A stretch of DNA of 64,000 nucleotides from DAOUAE01 sp034433795 (GCA_034433795.1 DAOUAE010000087.1:1-64000); one strand, 5' to 3'. Shown: positions 26,686-35,592, counted from the stretch's first letter. The notes: generated by a model not told the origin, from the letters alone. A program made the numbers and translations.

Positions 26686-26714
26686 TTGACAGGCGAGAGG
26701 GTCTCAGCCAGAAT
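26686..26714 (+). promoter_or_regulatory. Promoter of the 3-hydroxyisobutyrate dehydrogenase-like gene
   Basis: TTGACA (26686-26691), 17 bases, CAGAAT (26709-26714). Its position supports ATG 26773 as the start rather than an in-frame codon overlapping the -35. Confidence 0.65.
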
Positions 26715-26772
26715 CCCCCAGGAGAGCCGGCGCTCTCTGGTCAGCGACCGGCGCCGTGCGGCGAGGTGCTCG

Positions 26773-27687
26773 ATGGCGCAGGCTTCTACTCCCCGCCTGG
26801 GCTTTATCGGCCTGGGAACGATGGGCAGCCGTCTGGCCCGACGGCTGCTTCAGGCCGGCTACGCTCTCACCGTCTACGATATCGACCCGGCCGCCGTCGC
26901 TCGCCTGCGGGAGAGCGGGGCTCAGCCGGCGCCCTCGGTTCCGGCGCTGGTGGCCGCCAGCGATATTGTGCTGAGCAGCCTGCCGCTGCCGACCGATGTG
27001 GCCGCGGTCTACACCGGACCGGAGGGCGCGCTCCAGACCGCTCGCCCCGACCAGGTCATGGTCGACCTCAGCACCATCGACCCGACGACCGCCCAGCAGG
27101 TGGCCCAGGCGCTGGCGGCGAAGGGCGTGGCCTTCCTCGACGCGCCGGTCTCCGGCGGCCCCGTCGGCGCCGAGAGCGGCACCCTGGTGGTGATGGTCGG
27201 TGGCGAGGCGGCCGCCCTGGAGCGGGTCGAGCCGGTCCTGCGGACCTTCAGCCAGCGGATCGTCCACGTCGGCCCGGTGGGCGCCGGCTCGACGCTCAAA
27301 CTGGCCAACCAGTTGCTGGTGGCCGCCCACACCATCGCCACGATGGAGGCGGTGGTCTTCGCCGAGCGGGCCGGCATCCCGCCCCAGACCGTGCTGGCGG
27401 CGCTGTCGGCCGGGGCGGCCGACAGCGTCATCCTGCGCCGGAGCATCCGCGACTTCGTCCTGACCGGCGACTTCCGGCCCCAGTTCGCCCTGCGGCTCCT
27501 GGTCAAGGACCTGCGGCTCTATCTGGCCGAGGCCTGGAGCCTGGGGACGCCCACCCCCACTGGCGAGCCGGCCCTGGCCCTCTTTGAACAGGCCCTGGCC
27601 GCCGGCTACGGCGGCGAGGACTACGCCGCCGTCCTCAAACTTCTGCGCCAGATGGCCGAAACGCCCGGCCCGCCGACCGAGCCCTGA
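26773..27687 (+). CDS. Beta-hydroxyacid dehydrogenase (3-hydroxyisobutyrate / tartronate semialdehyde reductase family)
   Basis: The 304-residue protein has the NAD(P) motif GFIGLGTMGSRLARRL (about 11-26), the family signature FLDAPVSGGPVGAESGTLVVMVGG, and the catalytic Lys in GAGSTLKLANQ. Family members reduce or oxidise 3-hydroxyacids such as 3-hydroxyisobutyrate and tartronate semialdehyde. The start follows GCGAGGTGCTCG. The exact substrate is not determined by the sequence. The nuclease-like gene follows 44 bases later. Confidence 0.92.
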   Translation: MAQASTPRLGFIGLGTMGSRLARRLLQAGYALTVYDIDPAAVARLRESGAQPAPSVPALVAASDIVLSSLPLPTDVAAVYTGPEGALQTARPDQVMVDLSTIDPTTAQQVAQALAAKGVAFLDAPVSGGPVGAESGTLVVMVGGEAAALERVEPVLRTFSQRIVHVGPVGAGSTLKLANQLLVAAHTIATMEAVVFAERAGIPPQTVLAALSAGAADSVILRRSIRDFVLTGDFRPQFALRLLVKDLRLYLAEAWSLGTPTPTGEPALALFEQALAAGYGGEDYAAVLKLLRQMAETPGPPTEP

Positions 27688-27731
27688 TTCCCCCGGCGAT
27701 CCGCGCCGGCCAGAAAACCCCGCCGGCGCGG

Positions 27732-28652
27732 ATGCTGGCCGAGCCGCCGCCGGCCGGCGATCTGGCGGTCGTTCGGCTGGATCCGGTGGCCGCGCTCGTC
27801 CGGCGGCTGCAGACGGCCCAGCGCCGGTCCGAGGCCCCTCATGAGTTCGAGAGCGCCCTGGCCGAGGCCTTCGCCTTCCTGGGCTTTGCGGTCGAGCGGC
27901 TGGGCGGGCCGGGCGAGACCGACCTGGTGCTCACCGCCCACCTGGGCGCCGACAGCTACCGGGTGATCGTCGACGCCAAGACCAGCAAAAACGGGAAGGT
28001 GACCGAGAATCAGATCAACTGGCCGGTCCTGGCGCAGCACCGCAAACACCATGGGGCCACCGACGCCGTGGTGGTGGGCGAGGAGTTCGGCGGCGGCAAT
28101 CTTCTGCGCTTCGCCACCGAGTACGGGGTGACGCTTCTGCGCACCGCCGACCTCGGCGCGGTCCTGGAGCGGCACGCCGCCACCCCGTTCACTCTGCTGG
28201 ATCTTCGCGACCTTTTCGCCACCACCGGGTCGAATCACGAGGGGCTGGCCGCCCTGCGCCGGCGGTCGGCCGACGCCCAGCGCCGCTGGCGGCTGCTGGG
28301 GGCGGTGATCGCCCGTGAGGCGGTCCGGTGGACCGCCTCACCCCACCACGCCCGGATCCCTCAGCCGCCCCGGCTGACTGCCGAGGCCCTTTACGCCGTC
28401 TTTATCGCCCAGGCGGGCCAGGCTGGCAACCTCTCCGACGTCCCCTCGCTGGATGATCTCAAGGCGGCGCTGGAGTTCCTGAGCAATCCGGCGCTGGGGA
28501 TTCTGCGGCGCCTGCCCGGCAGCGACGATGCCTTCCACCTGACCCTGAGCCCCCAGATGGCCTGGCGGCGTCTGAGCGCCCTGGCCCGGACGGTGGAGGC
28601 CACTCTGGCGCCGCTGGCGGCGCTGGCGGTCGGGACCGGATCGGCCGGCTAG
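27732..28652 (+). CDS. Orphan PD-(D/E)XK nuclease, restriction-endonuclease-like
   Basis: A 306-residue protein with a nuclease core in the first third: FESALAEAFAFLGFAVE, then GETD (Asp64) and VIVDAKTSKNGKV (Asp81-Ala-Lys83), fitting the PD-(D/E)XK motif as in FokI-like cleavage domains. The segment after it (NWPVLAQHRKHHGATDAVVV) resembles the helix that follows the active site in such enzymes. The C-terminal part is helical and may bind DNA. No methyltransferase or other restriction partner is next to it. No strong Shine-Dalgarno sequence is seen. Confidence 0.7.
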   Translation: MLAEPPPAGDLAVVRLDPVAALVRRLQTAQRRSEAPHEFESALAEAFAFLGFAVERLGGPGETDLVLTAHLGADSYRVIVDAKTSKNGKVTENQINWPVLAQHRKHHGATDAVVVGEEFGGGNLLRFATEYGVTLLRTADLGAVLERHAATPFTLLDLRDLFATTGSNHEGLAALRRRSADAQRRWRLLGAVIAREAVRWTASPHHARIPQPPRLTAEALYAVFIAQAGQAGNLSDVPSLDDLKAALEFLSNPALGILRRLPGSDDAFHLTLSPQMAWRRLSALARTVEATLAPLAALAVGTGSAG

Positions 28653-29410
28653 GCCAGAAGCGAATAGCCGCCGTCGGCGACGATCACCTGACCGACGATC
28701 CAGCGGGCCTCGGGCCGGCAGAGGAGCGCCACCACGTCGGCGATGTCCTCCGGTCGGCCGACCCGGCCCAGGGGGGTGCGCTGCCGGGCGGCCTCGAGCA
28801 GTGTGGCGGCCTCGGGCAACGCCCGCAGGGCATCGGTGTCGACCACGCCCCCGGCCACCGCGTTGACGATGATCCCCTTCGGAGCCAGTTCCACCGCCAG
28901 GTAGCGGGTGAGCGTGTCGAGCACCGCCTTGGCCGCGCCCACCGCCGCGTAACTGGGGATGACGCGGTGCGACCCCAGACTGGTGAGGCTGATGATCCGG
29001 CCGTCGCCGCGTCCCTCCATCCAGGGCAGCGCCGCCTGGGCCAGGAGCAGGAGCGACCGGCCCATGGTGTCGAGGGTGCGCTGCCAGTGCTTGACCTCGA
29101 GCGCCAGAGCCGGTCGGAGCACGCCGAAGGCCACGTTGCAGACCAGGATATCGATGCCGCCCAGAAACGTCCCGGCCGCCTGGCAGAGCCGGGCGATGTC
29201 GTCGGGCTCGCCCAGGTCGGCCCGCAGGGCCGTCGCCCGCCGGCCCAGGGCGGTGATGGCCGCCACCGTCTCCTCGGCCAGGGCCGGGTGGCGGAAGTAG
29301 CTGACCACCACGTCGGCCCCGTCGCGGGCCAGCTTGAGGGCAATGGCCCGGCCGATCCCCCGACTGGCGCCGGTGACCAGGGCGCACCGGCCGGCCAGCG
29401 GCTCAGCCAT
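28649..29410 (-). CDS. FabL-like enoyl-ACP reductase / SDR
   Basis: The 253-residue SDR has TGASRGIG (13-20) and catalytic residues spaced as Tyr154-x6-Lys161 (YAAVGAAK). That spacing is typical of the enoyl-ACP reductases FabI and FabL and unlike classical SDRs. The overall resemblance is to FabL, the NADPH-dependent enoyl-ACP reductase, which completes each fatty acid elongation cycle. C-terminal VGQVIVADGGYSLLA is normal. It overlaps the preceding 91-residue gene by 8 bases and the convergent nuclease stop by 4. Confidence 0.85.
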   Translation of the reverse strand: MAEPLAGRCALVTGASRGIGRAIALKLARDGADVVVSYFRHPALAEETVAAITALGRRATALRADLGEPDDIARLCQAAGTFLGGIDILVCNVAFGVLRPALALEVKHWQRTLDTMGRSLLLLAQAALPWMEGRGDGRIISLTSLGSHRVIPSYAAVGAAKAVLDTLTRYLAVELAPKGIIVNAVAGGVVDTDALRALPEAATLLEAARQRTPLGRVGRPEDIADVVALLCRPEARWIVGQVIVADGGYSLLA

Positions 29411-29678
29411 CGGCCGCCTCCAGCAGGGGATAGTCGCGGCGCAGCCGCTCCCAGAGGGCCCGCACCGCCGGGTCGTCCGCGTGCTGGGCCAGCAGCTGCA
29501 GCAGCTCCACCGCCCGGGCGCGGGGCAGGGGCACGAGGGTTGTGCCGGCCTGCGGCCGGGTGCTGACCGTCAGCACCTCGTTGGTGAGAGCGTCGGACGC
29601 CTCCGGCGAGAGGAGGGCCCGCAGGAGCGTCCGGAACTCCTCGACGGTCAGGCGCAGGGTGACGGTCTCCGCAGACAC
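29403..29678 (-). CDS. Hypothetical protein, 91 aa
   Basis: A GTG-started ORF whose 3' end overlaps the FabL-like gene by 8 bases, so the two are coupled. The sequence is largely helical (RLTVEEFRTLLRALLSPEA, VELLQLLAQHADDPAVRALW). A TATAAT (29705-29710) inside a 7-bp-arm palindrome lies upstream. I do not recognise a family. Confidence 0.6.
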   Translation of the reverse strand: MSAETVTLRLTVEEFRTLLRALLSPEASDALTNEVLTVSTRPQAGTTLVPLPRARAVELLQLLAQHADDPAVRALWERLRRDYPLLEAADG

Positions 29679-29693
29679 ACCTGGCTCTCTTGG

Positions 29694-29714
29694 GTGGTAT
29701 CCCGATTATACCAC
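29694..29714 (-). promoter_or_regulatory. Palindrome GTGGTAT-N7-ATACCAC overlapping a TATAAT
   Basis: Perfect 7-bp arms centred on a minus-strand TATAAT (29710-29705) upstream of the 91-residue protein and FabL-like genes. It is probably an operator over the -10 box. No good -35 is seen. Confidence 0.5.
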
Positions 29715-29800
29715 GATATATCACGCCGCCCCCACCGCCGGAGCGGCCGCCGGGCGAGATGGCCAGTCCTTCGCCGACCCGTCACGACGGGAGGGCGCTC

Positions 29801-30001
29801 TCAGAGCAGCCGGTGCGGCTCCTCAACAATCGGCCCCGGCCGGCTCTGGGCCCGGAGGCGGGTCAGCCAGGCGATGAAGGCGTCGCGCTGATGGCCCTGC
29901 TGGACGCGGAGATCCTTCCCCAGCCGGCGGCGGCCCCCCTTGCGGCCGTGGCGCCGGCCGGCGACCAGCGGGAAAGAGAAACCGGTGCGGGTCCGTCGCA
30001 T
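29801..30001 (-). CDS. Small basic protein, 66 aa
   Basis: ATG at 30001 follows CCGGGGAGCACG, and the codons are strongly GC-ending, as in neighbouring genes. The product is rich in Arg, Gly and Lys at its N-terminus (GRRHGRKGGRRRLGKD) and ends in a helical segment DAFIAWLTRLRAQSR. It could bind nucleic acid. No family is recognised. The reading frame is real-looking but unproven. Confidence 0.45.
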   Translation of the reverse strand: MRRTRTGFSFPLVAGRRHGRKGGRRRLGKDLRVQQGHQRDAFIAWLTRLRAQSRPGPIVEEPHRLL

Positions 30002-30087
30002 CGTGCTCCCCGGCGGAGGCCGCCGCAAGATTCGGACCAGGACGGGCAGCCGCCGCTCGTCTGACCCCCACCCCGCCTGCGGGTGTC

Positions 30088-30117
30088 TTGCCAGCCCGGC
30101 CGGCTCCGTGGTAGACT
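30088..30117 (+). promoter_or_regulatory. Promoter of the alpha/beta hydrolase gene
   Basis: TTGCCA (30088-30093), 18 bases, TAGACT (30112-30117). The leader to the ATG at 30153 would be about 29 bases. Confidence 0.6.
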
Positions 30118-30152
30118 CGCCTCCCGGAGACGGTGGTTGCCCCGGATCGGCC

Positions 30153-31064
30153 ATGCCTCTGCGGCGCGAGCGTCTGCTGCAGCTTATGGGGCCCCTGCCC
30201 ACCCCGGCTCCGCTGGCGCCCCAGGTCGAGGAGCGGGTGGTCCTGGAGGGAGGGCTGGTGCGCGAGCGGGTCACCTACCAGGTCGAGAAAGGCGAGCGCA
30301 TTGCCGCCTACCTCTTCCTGCCGCCCGGTGACCGCCCCCGCCCGGCCATCCTCTGCCTGCACCAGCACGCCGGCCAGTACGATCTCGGCAAGAGCGAGCC
30401 GGCCGGGCTGGCCGGCGACCCCAACCAGTTTCTCGCCCTGGAGCTGGCCCGCCGGGGCTACGTCACCCTGACCTACGACCACCTCGGCTTCGAAGAGCGC
30501 CGTCACCCCCGCCTGGCCGGACGCGACTACGAGCGGTTCGAGTTCACCCGCCGCCTCAGCTACGGCCGGACGCTCCAGGCCAAGTACGCCGGCGACGCCA
30601 TGCGGGCGGTCGACTACCTGCTGACCCGCCCTGAGGTCGACGGCCGGCGTCTGGGCTGCATCGGCCACTCGCTCGGCGGCCAGCAGACGCTCTTCACCAT
30701 GGCCCTGGACCCCCGGCTGCGGGTGGGGGTGGCCAGTTGTGGCTTCGCCAGTCTGGCCAGCATCTTCGCCGCCGCCATCAACCACAACTTCGCCCTCTAC
30801 GTCCCCGGCCTGGCGGCCGAGGGCGACATCGGCGACCTCCTGGCGCTGGTCGCCCCCCGGCCCTTCCTCATCGTCGCCGGCCGGGAGGACCCGATCTTCC
30901 CCTTCACCGGCGTCCTGGCCGCCTACCACCAGGCCCGGGCCGTCTACGAGCAGGCCGGTGCCGCCGACCGGCTGGCGCTGCTGGACCTGGCGGCCGGCCA
31001 CGCCTTCCCCCCCGACGCCCGCGCCCAGGCCTACGCCTGGTTCGACCGCTGGCTCGGCGCCTGA
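30153..31064 (+). CDS. Alpha/beta hydrolase (dienelactone hydrolase-like)
   Basis: The 303-residue protein has the nucleophile elbow GHSLGG (Ser173), with Asp246 in GREDPIFP and His283 in AAGHAFP as the likely triad. LCLHQHAGQYDLGKSEPAG precedes the oxyanion region. The layout matches the dienelactone-hydrolase/acyl-esterase families, so an ester substrate is likely but unknown. There is no signal peptide, so it acts in the cytoplasm. The 3' end overlaps the convergent histidine kinase gene by 34 bases. Confidence 0.85.
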   Translation: MPLRRERLLQLMGPLPTPAPLAPQVEERVVLEGGLVRERVTYQVEKGERIAAYLFLPPGDRPRPAILCLHQHAGQYDLGKSEPAGLAGDPNQFLALELARRGYVTLTYDHLGFEERRHPRLAGRDYERFEFTRRLSYGRTLQAKYAGDAMRAVDYLLTRPEVDGRRLGCIGHSLGGQQTLFTMALDPRLRVGVASCGFASLASIFAAAINHNFALYVPGLAAEGDIGDLLALVAPRPFLIVAGREDPIFPFTGVLAAYHQARAVYEQAGAADRLALLDLAAGHAFPPDARAQAYAWFDRWLGA

Positions 31065-32548
31065 GCCCCGGCGGTCGGACCGGGAGCCACCCGGGGCAGG
31101 CGGAAGCAGAAGGTCGCGCCCCGGTTCGGCCCGGGGCTGGTGGCCCAGACGGTGCCCCCGTGGGCGGCGATGATGGCCCGGGTGATGTAGAGGCCCAGGC
31201 CCAGCCCCCGGAGCTGGGGAGCGCGGGCCAGCCGGCGGTAGGGCTCGAAAAGAAGCTCGATCTCCTCAGGCTGCAGGCCGATCCCCTGGTCGCTGACACA
31301 GACCTCGACCTGGCCGTCCAGCGCCCGCAGGCAGATGGTGACCTCGCCGCCCTGCGGGCTGTACTTGATGGCGTTGCTCAGGAGATTGGTCAGGGCCTGG
31401 GCCAGCCGGTCCGGGTCCCAGACCCCCTCCAGCCGGTCCGGGGCCACCAGGCGCAGGCCGTGCCGGGTGGTGGTCGCCTGCTGCTCCTCGACGACCCGCC
31501 GGGCCAGGGCCACCAGGTCCACCGGGCGGGGTTCGACGGTGAACCGGCCCGTCTCGATCCGGGCGACGTCGAGAAGGTCGGTCACCAGACGGTTGAGCCG
31601 CTGAGCCTGCTCCAGGATCGTCTGGGGCAGGCGCGCGCGCCGCTCCGGCGGCAGCCGCTCCCACCGCGCCAGCAGCTGGGTGCCCACCACCAGCGGCGTC
31701 AGGAGGTTCTTGAGGTCGTGGGCGATGGCGGCGGTGAAGAGCTCGCGCCGCCGGCGCTCCTCGGTCAGCGCCGCCGTCTGCCGCTGGGCCTCCTCGTAGA
31801 GCCGGGCCTGGTGAATGGCCACGGCGAAGAGGCGCCCCAGCGTCTGGGCCGACTGCAGGTCGGCGGGTGTGAAGACGCGGGGGCTGGCCGACACCAGCGT
31901 CACCACCCCCACCGCCTCCTGACCGACCACCAGCGGGATGGCCAGCAGACAGCGGTAGCGCTCGAGATCGTAAAGCCGCCGGGCGAGCGGATGCTGCTGG
32001 TAGTCCGGCAGACGGGCGACATCTTCGACCGCCTGCACCTGCCGGCGCCGGAAGGCCTGGACGGTGAGCAGCGGGAGATCGAGGTCCAGCCGGGCGAGCA
32101 GGGCCACGGCCTCGGGGGTGAGCGGACCGTAGTGGGCGGCCAGACGGAGCCCGCCCCGCTCCGGGTCGGCCACCCAGACCGCCCCCTTCTCGAAGCCCAG
32201 GGCGGCGCAGAGCGCCGCCAGGCCGGCGGTCAGGGTCTGCGGAACCGCGACCGTCTGGACCAGGGCCGAGGCCAGCTGCGCCACCGCCTCCAGGTGCCGG
32301 TGCTCCTGGCGGAGGCGGGCCTCGGCCTGTTCGTGGGCCAGCAGCTCCCGGCGGACGACGGCGTACCAGAACGACGCCGTGGCGATCAGGAAGGCCCACT
32401 CCTTGAGGGTCTGCAGCCGGGTGAGACGCAGCGGGTCGGCCGGCGCCAGCCAGAGGACCACCTGATCGGTGGTCAGCACCCAGGTCACCCCGACGGCGGC
32501 GTACAGCAGGGCCAGCCAGAGGGCCCGTCGGCCGGGGCGATCGGTCAT
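31031..32548 (-). CDS. Membrane-anchored GAF-domain sensor histidine kinase
   Basis: A 505-residue kinase with two N-terminal membrane helices (about 9-35 and 50-66), a GAF domain (about 80-255), a HisKA domain with phosphoacceptor His277 in AIAHDLKNLLTPL, and a HATPase domain with NLLSNAIKYSPQGG, DQGIGL and GLGLGLYITRAI. The LTP rather than NPL after the His is an unusual H-box. No response regulator gene lies next to it. The gene overlaps the end of the hydrolase gene. Confidence 0.92.
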   Translation of the reverse strand: MTDRPGRRALWLALLYAAVGVTWVLTTDQVVLWLAPADPLRLTRLQTLKEWAFLIATASFWYAVVRRELLAHEQAEARLRQEHRHLEAVAQLASALVQTVAVPQTLTAGLAALCAALGFEKGAVWVADPERGGLRLAAHYGPLTPEAVALLARLDLDLPLLTVQAFRRRQVQAVEDVARLPDYQQHPLARRLYDLERYRCLLAIPLVVGQEAVGVVTLVSASPRVFTPADLQSAQTLGRLFAVAIHQARLYEEAQRQTAALTEERRRRELFTAAIAHDLKNLLTPLVVGTQLLARWERLPPERRARLPQTILEQAQRLNRLVTDLLDVARIETGRFTVEPRPVDLVALARRVVEEQQATTTRHGLRLVAPDRLEGVWDPDRLAQALTNLLSNAIKYSPQGGEVTICLRALDGQVEVCVSDQGIGLQPEEIELLFEPYRRLARAPQLRGLGLGLYITRAIIAAHGGTVWATSPGPNRGATFCFRLPRVAPGPTAGAQAPSQRSNQA

Positions 32549-32677
32549 CGCCGGCCCCGTGGTCGCCCGGACGGGCCCGCGCCGACCCCCCGCGCCGGGG
32601 CGCTCTGGCCCACCAGTTCGCTCGCCCGGCTGATGACGCCTGTCAGGGCCGGCCAGACGCTCTGACCAGCCGTCATC

Positions 32678-32932
32678 TCAGGCCAGGCGACGTTCGGTTC
32701 CGGAGGGATCGGTCGCCGGGGTCGGTGCGGTGGGAGGTGGAGAGGAAGACGGATCGGCGGGGGGTCGCCAGCGGGGCGTGAGCGGGCGGCGCGGCGTCCG
32801 TTCGACCGCCTCCGGGGCGAAGGCCTCGGGCAGCCAGGTCGTCACCGTGCAGCGCCCGTTGGGCGTCTCGTGCCAGTAAAAGGGACCACGCAGGACCAGC
32901 GCGCCCTGACACTTCTTGCAGTATGGCGCCAT
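32678..32932 (-). CDS. Small protein with N-terminal CxxC
   Basis: From ATG 32932 the 84-residue product begins MAPYCKKCQGALVLRG, a single CKKC pair as in short zinc-binding proteins, and has a Pro-rich, probably disordered second half. A start five codons upstream is also possible. It is encoded downstream of, and in the same direction as, the sulfur cluster, behind that cluster's terminator. Function unknown. Confidence 0.45.
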   Translation of the reverse strand: MAPYCKKCQGALVLRGPFYWHETPNGRCTVTTWLPEAFAPEAVERTPRRPLTPRWRPPADPSSSPPPTAPTPATDPSGTERRLA

Positions 32933-33020
32933 CCTTACCACCACCCAGATGCCCCAGAATCACCCGCAGTGACTGCTGCGCTCTCCTTCTCCTGCAAGAG
33001 CAGTACCGCGCCGCCCCCCC

Positions 33021-33056
33021 AAAAAAAAGCCCCCGCGCGGGAGTCCGCGCGGGGGC
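33021..33056 (-). terminator. Intrinsic terminator of the sulfur cluster
   Basis: A 12-bp GC stem (GCCCCCGCGCGG with complement, 4-base loop) lies 12 bases past the rhodanese stop, followed on the minus strand by eight T residues (33028-33021). Confidence 0.93.
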
Positions 33057-33068
33057 GGGAGGGTCGGT

Positions 33069-33989
33069 TCAGCGCTGGATCGGGGTGTCCTCGCGGTTCC
33101 CCCACTCGGCCCAGGAGCCGTCGTAGTTGCGGATCTGGCCGTAGCCGATGAGGCGCAGGGTGAAGAAGGTGTGGGCCGCCCGCACCGCCGTCTGGCAGTA
33201 GGTGATGATCTCCTTGTCCTTGGTGATGCCCTTGGACTCGTAGAGCTGGCGGAGTTCGGCCGCCGGCTTGAAGACCTTCAGGTCTTCGGTGATGTTCTGC
33301 CGCCAGTCGATGTTGACCGCCGAGGGGATGTGGCCGCCGCGCTTGGCCCGCACGTCGGTGCCGCTGTACTCGGCCGGCGAGCGGGCGTCGATGATGACGG
33401 CGTTCGGCCGGTCGATGGCGGCCTTGACCTCGTCCAGGGTGCAGATGACCGCCGGGTTGGGCCGGGCGGTGAAGGTGGCCGGGGCGACCTTCGGCTCGGC
33501 GGTGGTGGTCGGACGGTTCTCTCGGGTCCACTTGACCCAGCCGCCGTTCAGGACCTTGGCCCGGGTGTGGCCGTAGTAGTCCAGCACCCACCAGAGGCGG
33601 GCGGCCCAGAGGCCGCCATCGGCGTCGTAGGCCACCACCGTCGTGTCGTTGCCGATCCCCAGTTCGCTCATCAGGCGTTCGAACTTGTCCGGCGGGATGA
33701 CGTAGAGCCTGTTGGCATCGTCCTTCAGCCGGGCCCCGTCGAGGTGGACGGCGCCCGGGATGTGCCCGGCCTGGTACTGGTCGCGCGGCCGCATGTCCAC
33801 GATGCGGAGGGCGGGATCCTCCAGGTGCTGGGCCAGCCAGTCGGTCTCGGCCAGAAGCTCCGGATGGGCGTAGCCCTCACTGGCCGGCGCCGGGGCCACG
33901 GCCGGCCGGAGCGGCGCGCAGCTGGCCCCGACCAGAGCCAGAACGAGCAGGAGCAGCGGTAGGAGACGCAGCCCTCGCCACCATCGCAT
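33069..33989 (-). CDS. Two-domain rhodanese (thiosulfate sulfurtransferase), probable lipoprotein
   Basis: The 306-residue protein starts with a signal peptide (LLPLLLLVLALVGASC, Cys24 a possible lipidation site, though the -3 residue is unusual), so it should be outside the membrane. Two rhodanese domains follow. The N-terminal one has lost its catalytic Cys (Asp122 in its place), while the C-terminal one has active-site Cys265 in TYCQTAVRAA. It transfers sulfane sulfur, probably from thiosulfate. It lies one base behind the TusA-like gene and downstream of the TsuA-like transporter, so it may deliver or process sulfur for them. Confidence 0.9.
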   Translation of the reverse strand: MRWWRGLRLLPLLLLVLALVGASCAPLRPAVAPAPASEGYAHPELLAETDWLAQHLEDPALRIVDMRPRDQYQAGHIPGAVHLDGARLKDDANRLYVIPPDKFERLMSELGIGNDTTVVAYDADGGLWAARLWWVLDYYGHTRAKVLNGGWVKWTRENRPTTTAEPKVAPATFTARPNPAVICTLDEVKAAIDRPNAVIIDARSPAEYSGTDVRAKRGGHIPSAVNIDWRQNITEDLKVFKPAAELRQLYESKGITKDKEIITYCQTAVRAAHTFFTLRLIGYGQIRNYDGSWAEWGNREDTPIQR

Positions 33990-33990
33990 C

Positions 33991-34281
33991 TCAGACCCCT
34001 CCCTCGCCGGCCTGGGCAAGGGTATGCGCCAGCCGGCTCAGCACCGCCCGGGGATCCACCGCGCCGGCCGCCTTCCGCAGCCGGATCCGCCACTCGGCCG
34101 GGCCGAGCGTCTCGATCTCGGCCTCGTAGCCGAGCTTGGCCGCCTCCCAGGGGATGGTGGCCAGGGCCGGGCTGTGGTCGGTCAGCACGGTCAGCGCCGC
34201 GATCCCCGGATGCTGCTTGAGAAACTCCACCGTCTTGAGCATCGGATAGGGGCAGATCTCGCCCCGGACATCGAGTTCCAT
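33991..34281 (-). CDS. TusA-like sulfur carrier (TsuB/YeeD type)
   Basis: The 96-residue protein has the TusA signature CPYPMLK with the sulfur-carrying Cys10. Members relay persulfide sulfur. The gene is between a YeeE/TsuA-like transporter and a rhodanese, as in the E. coli yeeE-yeeD thiosulfate uptake pair, where YeeD (TsuB) assists uptake. The ATG follows AAGGAGGGTGAAAGCG. The protein is slightly longer than TusA (about 80). Confidence 0.88.
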   Translation of the reverse strand: MELDVRGEICPYPMLKTVEFLKQHPGIAALTVLTDHSPALATIPWEAAKLGYEAEIETLGPAEWRIRLRKAAGAVDPRAVLSRLAHTLAQAGEGGV

Positions 34282-34316
34282 CGCGCTTTCACCCTCCTTG
34301 TCTCTGCTCCAGACCC

Positions 34317-35549
34317 TCAGGCCAGCCAGCGCAGGACCCGTCCCCCCAGAAAGGCCCCGCCGGCCAGGGCCAGACCGAAGACCCAGCCGCTCAGACTCAG
34401 CGACGGGATGGCCGAGAAGAAGGCTCCGATCGTGCAGCCGGTGGCCAGCCCGGCGCCGTAGCCCATGCAGACCCCGCCGGCCACCGACTGGAGGTACCGT
34501 CGGGCCTGGCGCGGCCAGCGCAGCCTGAACTCGCCGGCCAGGACGGCGGCGGTGAGCGCGCCGACCACCAGCCCGGCGTCCAGGAAGAAGCTGTCGCTCA
34601 GGAGCGCCCCGCCTTCGGCCACCAGATTGCAGCCGGCCAGGCGGTCCAGTCCCTGGAGCGGCGGCAGCGGCCAGCCGAGGGCCGTCCCCAGCCGGGCCGA
34701 CCAGGTGGCCAGTTCGCCGGTGACGCCCAGCGGATGGTCGAAGACGTAGGCGAAGACGTTCAGCACCCCCAGGGCGATGGCCCCGCTGGTGATCGGCCAG
34801 CCCCGCCCGAAGAGAAGCCCCCAGAGCCGGGCCAGGTGGTCGCGCACCCCGAAGGCCGGGGGCGTCAGGGTCGTCCGCACCGGCAGGAGCGGCGGCGCCC
34901 CGCGCGCCTCCCACCAGAGGACCAGGAGGTAGACCCCGGCCAGGCCGGCCAGGGTCAGGAGCAGCGCGCCCCCGAAGCCCAGCCAGCGCGGCAGCCAGAT
35001 GAGCGGCGTCTGGCTGATGTGGACCTGCCACCACCAGTTCCAGGTCCGGCCGGCGGCGAAGAGTCCCACCAGAATCCCGCCCAGGGCTGCCCACGAGCCG
35101 ATGTAGCCCTCGCCGAGGCGGTAGAGCGTGCCGGAAACGCACCCCCCGGCCAGGACCATGCCGAAGCCGAAGAGCAGCCCGGCCACGAGGGTGTGCAGCC
35201 CGACCGGGAAGACGTGGGCCCGCCCCGGCAGGTCCCCCAGCCCGGGGTCGGGCACCAGCCGCTGCTGGAAGAGCCAGAAGCCGGCCGTGGCCACCGCCAG
35301 CCCGGCCAGAACCGCCCTGAGCGCCCGGCCCTCGCCCAGGAGGAAAAGGTCGCGAAAGGCGCTGGCGAAACAGAGCCGGCTGCGCTGCAGGATCACCCCG
35401 AAGGCGACCCCCAGCAGCCAGAAGACCCCCAGATGGCCGTCCACGCCCCCGGCCAGGAGCGCCACCAGCAGCACGCCGCCGACCAGCGCCAGCCCGACGA
35501 CCGGCCGGGCGCCCACCGGGGCGGCGACGGCCGTCGCTCCCTGCGCCAT
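34317..35549 (-). CDS. YeeE/YedE-family (TsuA-like) thiosulfate transporter
   Basis: The 410-residue protein has about nine or ten transmembrane helices and three conserved Cys motifs: SRLCFASAFRDLFL, GGCVSGTLYRLGEG and GLATGCTIGAFFSAIPSLS. These correspond to the Cys residues that pass thiosulfate through TsuA. The first of three genes in the sulfur cluster, it is driven by the promoter at 35593-35621. ATG 35549 is downstream of that promoter and has GGAGGGAC before it, so the upstream in-frame start is rejected. Confidence 0.9.
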   Translation of the reverse strand: MAQGATAVAAPVGARPVVGLALVGGVLLVALLAGGVDGHLGVFWLLGVAFGVILQRSRLCFASAFRDLFLLGEGRALRAVLAGLAVATAGFWLFQQRLVPDPGLGDLPGRAHVFPVGLHTLVAGLLFGFGMVLAGGCVSGTLYRLGEGYIGSWAALGGILVGLFAAGRTWNWWWQVHISQTPLIWLPRWLGFGGALLLTLAGLAGVYLLVLWWEARGAPPLLPVRTTLTPPAFGVRDHLARLWGLLFGRGWPITSGAIALGVLNVFAYVFDHPLGVTGELATWSARLGTALGWPLPPLQGLDRLAGCNLVAEGGALLSDSFFLDAGLVVGALTAAVLAGEFRLRWPRQARRYLQSVAGGVCMGYGAGLATGCTIGAFFSAIPSLSLSGWVFGLALAGGAFLGGRVLRWLA

Positions 35550-35592
35550 CCCCGCGGTCCCTCCGCCCGAATTTCCGACTAAGGCGATAGAC

